This document shows positions 55,012 to 62,831 of a stretch of DNA of 64,000 nt, one piece after another. Source of the DNA: PALSA-911 sp963839645. GTDB lineage: Bacteria; Pseudomonadota; Alphaproteobacteria; Acetobacterales; Acetobacteraceae. Location of the stretch: assembly GCA_963839645.1 (NCBI GenBank), contig CAWIVZ010000009.1, positions 124,001-188,000 of the forward strand, given 5' to 3'. Position 1 is the first letter of the stretch; each line of letters begins with the position of its first letter. The notes under the pieces were generated by a model that was given only the letters and a program-made list of their open reading frames with translations, did not search any database and was not told the DNA's origin. Made by a program: the position numbers and the translations under genes.

Positions 55012-56517
55012 ATGTCCGAAAAATCTGCGGTCCTGGCGCTAAGCTGGGACGAGTGGGCCCGGCTGGACGGCATCGCCCTGGCCGCGCTGATCCGCTCCGG
55101 ACAGATCACCGCCCGCGAAGCCGCCGCACAGGCCGCCGCCGGCGTCGCCCGGCTCAATCCAAAGCTCGAGGCCGTGGTGGCGATGTTCGACGACGCGGTC
55201 GCCAACCCGGACATCGACGGCCCCAACAAAGACGGACCGCTGTACGGCGTGCCGATCTTCCTGAAAGACCTCGGCTCCACCCTGAAGGGCCGCCGGCAGG
55301 ACAGCGGCTCGGCCAGCATGGCCGGCTTCGTCGCCACCGTCACCGATCCGGCGATGGAGAACTTCCTGAACGCCGGCCTGGTGCCGATCGGCCGCTCCAC
55401 CACGCCCGAATTCGGCCTGACCTTCGACACCACCACCGATTACACGGGCCGCCTCGTCGTCACCCGCAACCCCTGGGATTTGTCGCGCACCTCCGGCGGC
55501 TCCTCGGGCGGGTCGGCCGCCGCGGTCGCGGCCGGGATCGTGCAGCTATCGATGGCGTCCGACGGCGGCGGCTCCATCCGCATCCCCGCCGCGTTCTGCG
55601 GCATCGTCGGCCTGAAACCCTCGCGCGGGCGCGTTCCGCACGTGCTTTCGCGCAATGAGTTCGCCGCCCGCGTCAGCACCGAGGGCGTGGTCAGCCGCAC
55701 CGTGCGCGACACCGCCCTGGCGCTCGACCATCTGAGCCGCACGCCCTCTGGCGGCACCTTCATCGCCATGGGCCGCCCAGCCGAGCCGTATCTGGACGCC
55801 ATCGCCCGCCCGCCCGGCAAGCTGCGCATCGGCCTGTCCACCGGCGACTGGGGACGTACGACGAAAACCGACCCGGAAGTCGTCGCCGGCATCCGCGCCT
55901 TCGCCCGGGTTCTGGAAGGCCTCGGCCACAGCGTGGAGGAAATTCCCGACGCCGATATCTGGGACTTCCCAATGCTCTACGGCAGCTTCATCACGCAATG
56001 GGTCGGCAGCCGCGCGCTGTTCCCACGGCTCGCCGCCACGCGCGGGATCGCGGAAGAAGACCTGCCGAAATTCTGCAACCCGATGACCTGGCGCCACACG
56101 CTGGCGGCCAGTTCCTACGACAAGTTCGACATCTACAACATGATGGCCGCCAACAACGCCGTCACCCGTCAGATCGGCCAACTGATGGACCGGATCGACG
56201 TGCTGCTGGTCCCCACGCTGGCCATCCGCGTGCCGCTTGCGAACGGCCCCTATTCCTTGCTGCGCGACGAGCCGCTCGAAATCTGGATGGACCGCCTGCT
56301 GGACGCCATCCGCTACACCGCCCCCTGCAACGAAACCGGCCTGCCGGCGATCTCGGTGCCCGCGGGCCTGGACAGCGAGAGCCTGCCGATCGGCGCCCAG
56401 CTCTACGGCAATTTTGGCCGCGAGGATGTGCTGCTGCAACTTGCCGCGCAGATAGAACAGGCGAAGCCCGAGTGGTTCGGCGCGATCCCGCCGGTGCATG
56501 TGAGCCAAGCCGGCTGA
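55012..56517 (+). CDS. Amidase (amidase-signature family)
   Basis: Hydrolyses a carboxamide. It has 501 residues. The Ser-cisSer-Lys triad is visible as the Lys in VPIFLKDLG near residue 86, cis-Ser in SGGSSGGSAAAVAAG near 163 and the nucleophile in DGGGSIRIPAAFCG near 187. No signal peptide. The ATG at 55012 lies 9 bases after GGAGG; the ATG at 55003 abuts the ribosome binding site and is less likely. An MFS transporter gene follows after 12 bases, so import and hydrolysis of an amide are probably linked. Confidence 0.93.
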   Translation: MSEKSAVLALSWDEWARLDGIALAALIRSGQITAREAAAQAAAGVARLNPKLEAVVAMFDDAVANPDIDGPNKDGPLYGVPIFLKDLGSTLKGRRQDSGSASMAGFVATVTDPAMENFLNAGLVPIGRSTTPEFGLTFDTTTDYTGRLVVTRNPWDLSRTSGGSSGGSAAAVAAGIVQLSMASDGGGSIRIPAAFCGIVGLKPSRGRVPHVLSRNEFAARVSTEGVVSRTVRDTALALDHLSRTPSGGTFIAMGRPAEPYLDAIARPPGKLRIGLSTGDWGRTTKTDPEVVAGIRAFARVLEGLGHSVEEIPDADIWDFPMLYGSFITQWVGSRALFPRLAATRGIAEEDLPKFCNPMTWRHTLAASSYDKFDIYNMMAANNAVTRQIGQLMDRIDVLLVPTLAIRVPLANGPYSLLRDEPLEIWMDRLLDAIRYTAPCNETGLPAISVPAGLDSESLPIGAQLYGNFGREDVLLQLAAQIEQAKPEWFGAIPPVHVSQAG

Positions 56518-56529
56518 GACCATCCGCCC

Positions 56530-57768
56530 GTGACCATCGCCAACTCGCCGGCCCGCCTGAAAGACCTGTTCGACCTGCCCGGCTTCACACGGCTATGGGC
56601 GGTCGGCGGCTTTTCCAACGCCATGCGCTGGCTGGAGGTGCTGACCGGCGCGCTGTTCACGCTGGAGGTCACCGGCTCCGGCCTGATGGTCGCCATCGTT
56701 TCGGCCGCACGCACCCTGCCGATGTTCTGCTTCGGCGCCCTGGCCGGGGTGCTGTCGGACGCGGTGAACCGCAAGCACATTCTGACGACGGGGATGTTCA
56801 TCTCCGCCATTTCTTCTACCTGCGTCGCGCTGCTGGCATTCGCCGGGGTTGTCCGGCCCTGGCATGTCGCCATCGCCGCACTTGTGTCGGGCACCGTCTG
56901 GGCGACCGACATGGCGACACGGCGGCGCATGGTCGGCGAGATTGCCCAATCGCCCGACGGTTCCACCGGGCTGGTGGCGCGTTCCCTGGCGCTGGATACC
57001 GTCACCAACTCGGTCGCCCGCATGATCGGCCCGATCCTGGGCGGGCTCGCCTATCAGTCGCTCGGGGTTGCCGGCGCCTTCGCCATCTCCGCTTCTTTCT
57101 ACCTGTTCTCCGCGCTGATGGCTGTCGGCCTGCGCTACAGCCAGGCCACCCGGCCGCTTTCCCTGTCCCGCGTTCCCGCCGACCTGCGCGAGGGTTTTAC
57201 CTACGCACGCAGCCAGCCGATCATCCTGGGGGTGCTCGGCATCACCATCGCCATGAACATGTTCGGCTTTTCCTACACCGCCCTGCTGGCCCCGCTCGGG
57301 CGCGACGTGTTTCACGTCGCCCCGGTCTGGGTCGGCGTGCTCGCCGCCGCCGAGCCCTTCGGCGCGCTGACCGGCGGCCTGTTCCTGGCCCGCGGCGATC
57401 CGCCGTTCAGCGGCCGCGTGCTGATGGTCGGCGGCACGATTATCTTCCTGGCCGGAATCATGCTGCTGCCGCTGTCGCCGTGGCTGGCCTTGGCCTGCGC
57501 AATCATGCTGGCCGGCGGCTTCGGCTCCGCCGCGTTCGCCAACATGCAGACCGCGCTGATCGTGCTGCACACCCCCGGCCATATCCGATCGCGGCTGATG
57601 GGATTGCTGACCGTCTGCATCGGCACCGCGCCGCTGGGGCTGCTGCTGATCGGCGCCCTGGCCGACAGTTTCGGGCCGGTTCTGGCGCTGGAGATCATGG
57701 GCGTCTGCGGTTTGATCGGCGTCGGCGCGGTCAATCTGTGGTGGAAGCGCCAGCGCGTGGCCGAATAG
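56530..57768 (+). CDS. MFS transporter
   Basis: 412 residues with about 12 hydrophobic helices and the loop-2-3 signature GVLSDAVNRKHIL near residue 77, typical of the DHA3/enterobactin exporter-like (MFS_3) group. GTG start at 56530. It follows the amidase with a 12-base gap on the same strand. Direction and substrate are unknown; uptake or efflux of the amidase substrate or product is likely. Confidence 0.9.
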   Translation: MTIANSPARLKDLFDLPGFTRLWAVGGFSNAMRWLEVLTGALFTLEVTGSGLMVAIVSAARTLPMFCFGALAGVLSDAVNRKHILTTGMFISAISSTCVALLAFAGVVRPWHVAIAALVSGTVWATDMATRRRMVGEIAQSPDGSTGLVARSLALDTVTNSVARMIGPILGGLAYQSLGVAGAFAISASFYLFSALMAVGLRYSQATRPLSLSRVPADLREGFTYARSQPIILGVLGITIAMNMFGFSYTALLAPLGRDVFHVAPVWVGVLAAAEPFGALTGGLFLARGDPPFSGRVLMVGGTIIFLAGIMLLPLSPWLALACAIMLAGGFGSAAFANMQTALIVLHTPGHIRSRLMGLLTVCIGTAPLGLLLIGALADSFGPVLALEIMGVCGLIGVGAVNLWWKRQRVAE

Positions 57769-57880
57769 GATGATCCGGCTCTCGTCCCGCATGGTCATTG
57801 AGCAGGCCAATAGCTAGGCGCGAAACACAGGCGTATTCACAACTATTGCGAGAATTCGGCAACAGTGCCTATCGTGTGTC

Positions 57881-58771
57881 ATGGACGCTGCGGGCAATCA
57901 CGTGGAAAATGGCGGTGCAGGGGATGCGTTCCTCCCATGCGGTTCCATAGCCGCCCGCAGCCCGAGGTCAGGGCGTCCTAGCGAGTTGGAGATCAGTGGT
58001 GCGGCGTTCGACCGGTTACCGTGTCCGGTCCGCGAAAAGATATTCGTGTGCTCGACCCCACGAACCGGCAGCTACCTGCTGTGCAGGGCGATGATCCACG
58101 GCGGCATCGGGATTCCACATGAATATTTCCATTGGCTCCATGCCGGGATCATCGGCCCACGGTTCGGCATCCACGCCCTGAGGGACGGAGCGGCCCTGCA
58201 AACCGACCAAGCCGCGCGCCGGCAATACATTGCCGCCATCCTGCGCCACCGTACCGTCAGCGGCATCTTCGCGGCCAAGATCCAGTGGTGGGAGCATGCC
58301 CGCTTCCTGGCGAATGCCGAGGGCACCGCATTGTTCCAGGGCGGGCGCTTCATCTACCTCTACCGCGAGGGATTGCTGGACCAGGCCATTTCCTGCCACG
58401 TGTCCACGCAGACCGGCCGCTGGGGCTTTGACGACACGGTCACGACCTCGCCGCCCGCTCACCCCCGGTTCCTCGATGACCGGTTGATCCGGAGCCATAT
58501 CGAGGGGATCGCGCGGGACGACATGAACTGGCGGGTGTTCTTCGCCCGCAACGGCATTTCGCCGCTGATGATTTCCTATGAGCGGCTTCGCGACGATCCC
58601 GGCGGAACGGTCCGCGCGATTGGCAAGGCCTTCGGCCTCTGCCTGCCGGTGCCGGGTTTCGACTACGAGGAACCGGCACCCCACGAATTTCATGATCCAA
58701 CGGTGCCGACGAAATCCGAGATCAAGGCCCAGTTTCTTCGCACGACACAGCGTGTGAAACCGGCCCCGTGA
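57881..58771 (+). CDS. Stf0-type sulfotransferase
   Basis: A 296-residue PAPS-dependent sulfotransferase. The 5'-phosphosulfate loop is FVCSTPRTGSYLLCRAM near residue 57, and GIFAAKIQWWEH near 128 and RFIYLYREGLLDQAIS near 155 follow as in Stf0, the trehalose 2-sulfotransferase of mycobacteria. The first about 45 residues look unlike the family, so the true start may be further in, near residue 36-48. It is a different family from the TPR-sulfotransferase at 19-21 kb. The substrate, probably a glycolipid, is unknown. Confidence 0.87.
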   Translation: MDAAGNHVENGGAGDAFLPCGSIAARSPRSGRPSELEISGAAFDRLPCPVREKIFVCSTPRTGSYLLCRAMIHGGIGIPHEYFHWLHAGIIGPRFGIHALRDGAALQTDQAARRQYIAAILRHRTVSGIFAAKIQWWEHARFLANAEGTALFQGGRFIYLYREGLLDQAISCHVSTQTGRWGFDDTVTTSPPAHPRFLDDRLIRSHIEGIARDDMNWRVFFARNGISPLMISYERLRDDPGGTVRAIGKAFGLCLPVPGFDYEEPAPHEFHDPTVPTKSEIKAQFLRTTQRVKPAP

Positions 58772-58975
58772 GCGTCGTCCCCCACACCGGCACAGGGGAC
58801 CACGACGTCAGCGCCGAGCAATACGACCGCGCGCAACTCGGTCTGCCGCCGAGGCATTTAAAAACCTGAGGAAACGCAAGGGGCACGAACGAGCGGCAAG
58901 TCGCCCTCCTTGGCCCAACGCCCTGCCAGTCCAACCTACCTCGGGACATAATCATCGCAAAAACGGGAACCCGGA

Positions 58976-59404
58976 TCAGTGCTGGTCGTCTTGATGGTCG
59001 CGCTGCTGGCCACCGTCAGGCTGACCGGAACCAGGACCGCCCGGCCCTGGACGTGAACCTTGGCTACCTTGATGGCTACCTGGGTCACCCGGTCCCTGAC
59101 GGTAATCCTGGCCACCTTGATGGTAGCCTTGATTACCCGGTGCCTGACGGTAATCCTGGCCGCCTTGATGATAGCCTTGATCACCCGGCCCCTGACGGTA
59201 ATCCTGGCCACCTTGATGATAGCCTGGATCACCCGGCCCCTGACGGTAATCCGGGCCACTGGGACGATAGACCTGACCGGCCGGATAATAGACCTGTCCG
59301 GCCGGGCGGTAAGCGTCGCCTGGCCGGGCGTAACCGCCATAAGGCTCTGCGACGCAGCCAGCCAGGGAAAGCGACAGCAGCATCACGGCGGGCAATTTAT
59401 TCAT
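58976..59404 (-). CDS. Lipoprotein with 16-residue tandem repeats
   Basis: 142 residues. The signal peptide LPAVMLLSLSLAGC ends in a clear lipobox, with Cys about residue 17. The rest is polar and unstructured. A short Tyr/Gly/Pro part is followed by four to five repeats of YRQGPGDPGYHQGGQD, encoded by 48-base tandem units at about 59060-59260, and a His/Asp/Gln-rich tail. There are almost no hydrophobic residues in the mature protein. It may be a cell-envelope linker or metal-binding (His, Asp) protein. No family recognised. Confidence 0.75.
   Translation of the reverse strand: MNKLPAVMLLSLSLAGCVAEPYGGYARPGDAYRPAGQVYYPAGQVYRPSGPDYRQGPGDPGYHQGGQDYRQGPGDQGYHQGGQDYRQAPGNQGYHQGGQDYRQGPGDPGSHQGSQGSRPGPGGPGSGQPDGGQQRDHQDDQH
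59060..59260. repeat. 48-base tandem repeat inside the lipoprotein gene
   Basis: Four or more units of about 48 bases, each with CCTGACGGTAATCCTGGCCA or a near copy, in frame with the lipoprotein (16 residues per unit). Copies differ by a few bases. Unit number probably varies between strains. Confidence 0.75.
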
Positions 59405-59449
59405 GGCGCTATACCAAACACTGGAAATGGCAGCCCGTGCCCGGCAACC

Positions 59450-59584
59450 TCACGATTTCTTCGACGGTTCTGTGCTGCCCTTCAGAAGCGGGCTGACCGC
59501 AGGGGCGCCAGCCTTCTGCTTGTCGGCTTCGCTCTTTTTCGGCTTCTTGGCTTCCCGGTTCGACTTCTTTTGACCTTTTGCCAT
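59450..59584 (-). CDS. Small basic protein of 44 residues
   Basis: Reads MAKGQKKSNREAKKPKKSEA and ends EPSKKS, very Lys-rich. The start resembles a widespread alphaproteobacterial small protein (MAKGQ..SNREAKKPKK) that I recognise without knowing its function. An AAGAAAG stretch precedes the ATG. It lies between the acyl-CoA dehydrogenase gene and the lipoprotein on the same strand. Perhaps nucleic-acid or ribosome binding, by composition only. Confidence 0.72.
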   Translation of the reverse strand: MAKGQKKSNREAKKPKKSEADKQKAGAPAVSPLLKGSTEPSKKS

Positions 59585-59777
59585 GGCGATTTTCTTTCTT
59601 GATGAAGAGGGACGGGATCGATGTGAAACGGGAACGCCCCAGGTTCCAGATGGTTCCCCGAATTGGGGAAAACAGGGGCGGCGCGGCGCCTGTTGCGCTG
59701 GCCCTCCACGGACGTCATCCCCGCGAAGGCGGAGGCAGCAACAGCCAAAAGACCCCTGCCGCCGATCCCACCGCGAC
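59585..59777. other. Intergenic region with a REP-like motif
   Basis: About 190 bases downstream of the acyl-CoA dehydrogenase. GTCATCCCCGCGAAGGCGGA at 59714-59733 is a variant of a palindromic extragenic motif (CCCCGCgaaGGCGGGG) common in Proteobacteria. No gene is supported. Confidence 0.45.
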
Positions 59778-60924
59778 CTAGGCTGCCCTCCCGAACAGCC
59801 CGCCCAGCTTCGCCAGCGTGGTCAGACTGCAGATCCGCATCGCCGTACAGCTTGTCGATCATGGTCATGCGCTTGAAATAGTGCCCGACCTTGTATTCCA
59901 TCGTCATGCCGATGCCGCCATGCAGCTGGATGGCCTCCTGCCCGACATGCCGGCCGGCCCGGCCGATCTGCACCTTGGCCGCGGCCATCGCGCGCCTGCG
60001 CTCCACCGGGTTGGTTTCATCCGCCATGACCGTGGCGAACAGCGCCATGCTGCGCGACTGTTCTACGCCGACCAGCATGTCCACCGCGCGGTGCTGGAGC
60101 ACCTGGAACTCGCCGATCGCCCGGCCGAACTGCTTGCGGGTTTTCAGGTATTCCAGCGTCAATTCCTGCATGGAGGACAGAACCCCCACCGCCTCCGCGC
60201 ACAGTGCCGCAATACCGCGGTCCACCGCGTGCTCGATCCCCGGCAGCGCCGCCTCCGGCTCGCCCACGGCTTCGGCCGCCGCGTTCGCGAAGGTGATCTC
60301 CGCCCCGCGCAACCCGTCCTGCGTCGGGTAGCCCCGCCGCGTCACCCCGGCGGCCTTGGCGTCCACCAGGAACAGCCCGATGCCGGACCGGTCGCGCTGG
60401 CCGCCGGACACGCGCGCGCTGACCAGGATCTGATCGGCGCAATCGCCATGCAGCACCACGCTCTTGGCGCCGCTGATCCGCCACCCCGACCCATCGCGCA
60501 AAGCCGTCGTGGTCACGTCGGCCAGATCATAGCGCGAATGCCGCTCCACATGGGCGAAGGCCAGCAACCGCTTGCCGTTGGCGATCGCGGTCAGAATGTC
60601 CTTTTTCTGCGCCGCGTTGCCCATGGAGCGGACCAGGCCGCCGCCGAGGATGACGGTGGCGAAATACGGCTCCAGCACCAGCCCACGGCCAAACGCCTCC
60701 ATGACCAACATCGTCTCGGCCGGCCCGCCGCCATAGCCGCCGTATTCTTCCCCGAACGGCAGCCCGAGCAGGCCTAGGTCGGCCAGTTGCGCCCAGATCG
60801 CCCGGCTCCAGCCATCGGGCTCGGCGCTGTAGATCTTGCGGGTCTCAAAGCCGTACTTGTCCGCCACCAGCCGGTCCACGCTGTCTTTCAGCAGGCGCTG
60901 GTCGTCGCTCAGATCGAAGTCCAT
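59778..60924 (-). CDS. Acyl-CoA dehydrogenase (beta-type partner), +1 frameshift near the C-terminus
   Basis: An FAD-dependent dehydrogenase of about 381 residues. It starts MDFDLSDDQRLLKDSVDRLV, with PFGEEYGGYGGGPAETMLVM, TRKQFGRAIGEFQVLQHRAV and QLHGGIGMTMEYKVGHYFKR. In the written sequence the frame is lost after YGDAD. Removing the A at 59826 gives LQLTTLAKLGGLFGRAA and a stop at 59778. Unrepaired, the frame would run to 59482 through unrelated DNA. It lies 18 bases after a second acyl-CoA dehydrogenase, a pair arrangement known for heteromeric acyl-CoA dehydrogenases of steroid and related side-chain breakdown. The substrate is unknown. Confidence 0.87.
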
Positions 60925-60942
60925 TTTCTTAAGTCCTACTTT

Positions 60943-62139
60943 TCACAGGCCCAAAATGGCCTTGGCGACGATGTTGCGCTGGATCTCGTTAGACCCGCCG
61001 TAGATCGATACCTTTCGGTTGTTGAAATACTCCGGCGCCGCTGTCGCCGCCGCATCCGGCCCGATCATCGGCTCGTTCGATCCGTCCTCGTGCCATTGGA
61101 ACGGCAACACGTACGGCCCCACCACATCCATCACCAGCTCGGTCAATGCCTGCTGGATCTCCGAGCCCTGGAGCTTCAGGATGGAAGACGCCGGATTGGG
61201 TTTGCCCTTCACCTGATGGCGTTCCTCCGCCACCACGCGAAGCTGCGTCATCTCCAGCGCCTTCAGCCGCACCTCGATCTCGGCAATGCGCTCCTGAAAC
61301 CGCAGATCCTCGCTCAACGGCGCCCCGCCGGCGAATTCCAGCTTGGCGATCTCCTTGATCCGCGCCACCTGCGCCTTGGACTGGCCAACCCGGGCAATGC
61401 CGGTGCGCTCGTTGCCGAGCAGAAATTTGGCGTAGTCCCAGCCCTTGTTCTCCTCGCCGACCAAATTCTCGGCCGGCACCTCGACATCGTCGAAGAACAC
61501 CTCGTTCACCTCGTACCCGCCGTCGATCGTCTGGATCGGGCGCACGGAGATGCCCTTGGTGGTCATGTCGATCAGCAGGAAGGAGATGCCCTCCTGCTTC
61601 TTCGCCACCGGATCGGTGCGCACCAGGCAGAAGATCCAGTCGGCATGCTGGCCGAGCGTGGTCCAGGTCTTCTGGCCGTTGACGATGTACTTGTCCCCGG
61701 CGCGCTCGGCTTTCGTGCGCAGGCTGGCGAGGTCGGAGCCCGAGCCGGGTTCCGAAAAACCCTGGCACCACCAGATGTCCAGGTTGGCGGTTTTGGCCAG
61801 AAAGCGCTGCTTGGTCGCTTCCGACCCGAACTGCGCGATCACCGGGCCGACCATGGAGGCGTTGAAAGCGAGGGGGCCGGGGACGCAGGCCTGCTGCATC
61901 TCGTCCTGGTACAGATACAGCTCCACCGGCGACCAGCTCTGCCCACCATACGCCACCGGCCAGTTCGGCACCGCCCAGCCGCGCGCGTTCAGGATGCGGT
62001 GCTGGGTGACGATGTCCTCCTTGGTCAGCTCGATGCCGTCACGCACTTTTTGCCGGATCGCCTCGGGGATCTCCGAGCGGAAGAACCGGCGCGCTTCCTC
62101 GCGGAAGGCGAGTTCGGCCGGCGTGAAACTCAAATCCAT
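60943..62139 (-). CDS. Acyl-CoA dehydrogenase (alpha-type partner)
   Basis: 398 residues. Landmarks: MDLSFTPAELAFREEARRFF at the start, WCQGFSEPGSGSDLASLRTK, the FAD/substrate region near residue 128-147, and the family tail RKVSIYGGSNEIQRNIVAKA. The ATG at 62139 has a GGGGAGAG ribosome binding site; an upstream start at 62169 adds non-conserved residues. It forms a two-gene unit with the other acyl-CoA dehydrogenase downstream. Both lack membrane segments. Confidence 0.93.
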   Translation of the reverse strand: MDLSFTPAELAFREEARRFFRSEIPEAIRQKVRDGIELTKEDIVTQHRILNARGWAVPNWPVAYGGQSWSPVELYLYQDEMQQACVPGPLAFNASMVGPVIAQFGSEATKQRFLAKTANLDIWWCQGFSEPGSGSDLASLRTKAERAGDKYIVNGQKTWTTLGQHADWIFCLVRTDPVAKKQEGISFLLIDMTTKGISVRPIQTIDGGYEVNEVFFDDVEVPAENLVGEENKGWDYAKFLLGNERTGIARVGQSKAQVARIKEIAKLEFAGGAPLSEDLRFQERIAEIEVRLKALEMTQLRVVAEERHQVKGKPNPASSILKLQGSEIQQALTELVMDVVGPYVLPFQWHEDGSNEPMIGPDAAATAAPEYFNNRKVSIYGGSNEIQRNIVAKAILGL

Positions 62140-62203
62140 GGTGCGTCTCTCCCCAAAGCGATGCGTCAAGTTGCACCGGGCATCCGGCCCGGCGCAAGCG
62201 GCC

Positions 62204-62749
62204 CTATTCGGCGGCGGCCTTCTTCAGGCGCGAGGCGAAGGTCTTGCGGAATTTCGCCACTTTGGGGCCGACGACGGCCTGGCAGTAGCCGGTGAAGGGG
62301 TTGCGGGCGAAGTAGTCGTGATGCTCGGGCTCGGCCGGGTAGAACACCGTCAGGGGCTCCACCTGCGTCACCAGCTTGCCCGGCCACACCTTCTGGTCGG
62401 TGACCTCCTGTATGATCGCCTTGGCGCTGGCCGCCTGGGCGTCCGAATGGGTCAGGATGATCGAGCGGTACTGGGTGCCGACATCGTGGCCCTGGCGATC
62501 CTTGGTGGTGGGATCGTGGATGGAGAAGAACACCCGCAGCAGATCCTCGTAGGACACTTCCGCCGGGTCGAAATCGATCTGCACCACCTCGGCATGGCCG
62601 GTGGTGCCGGAGCAGACCTGCTTGTAGCTGGGATTTTCCGTCTGCCCGGCCGCATAGCCGGACATCACCGCGCGGACGCCGCGCAGATCCTTGTAGACCG
62701 CCTCCAGACACCAGAAGCAGCCGCCACCCAAAGTTGCTTTTTCGGTCAT
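62204..62749 (-). CDS. msrA: Peptide methionine-(S)-S-oxide reductase MsrA
   Basis: Repairs oxidised methionine (S form). It has 181 residues. The catalytic motif GGGCFWCLEAVYKDLRGV is at residues about 9-26, with GYAAGQTENPSYKQVCSGTTGHAE following and Tyr/Asp residues conserved. Start at 62749, because GAGGAG sits 9 bases before this ATG but touches the alternative ATG at 62758. Divergent from the copper ATPase gene. Confidence 0.95.
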   Translation of the reverse strand: MTEKATLGGGCFWCLEAVYKDLRGVRAVMSGYAAGQTENPSYKQVCSGTTGHAEVVQIDFDPAEVSYEDLLRVFFSIHDPTTKDRQGHDVGTQYRSIILTHSDAQAASAKAIIQEVTDQKVWPGKLVTQVEPLTVFYPAEPEHHDYFARNPFTGYCQAVVGPKVAKFRKTFASRLKKAAAE

Positions 62750-62831
62750 AAGCGCCATCTCCTCATTATGTTTGGCCCTATGATATGGGCGGACGGGGCC
62801 TGGAGGCCAGAGTCGTGAGGCCAGAGTCGCC

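Noticed and set aside
62750..62831. CueR-type operator before the copper ATPase
   Set aside because: Only a duplicated GAGGCCAGAGTCG is seen; no CueR-like dyad with 19-base spacer.
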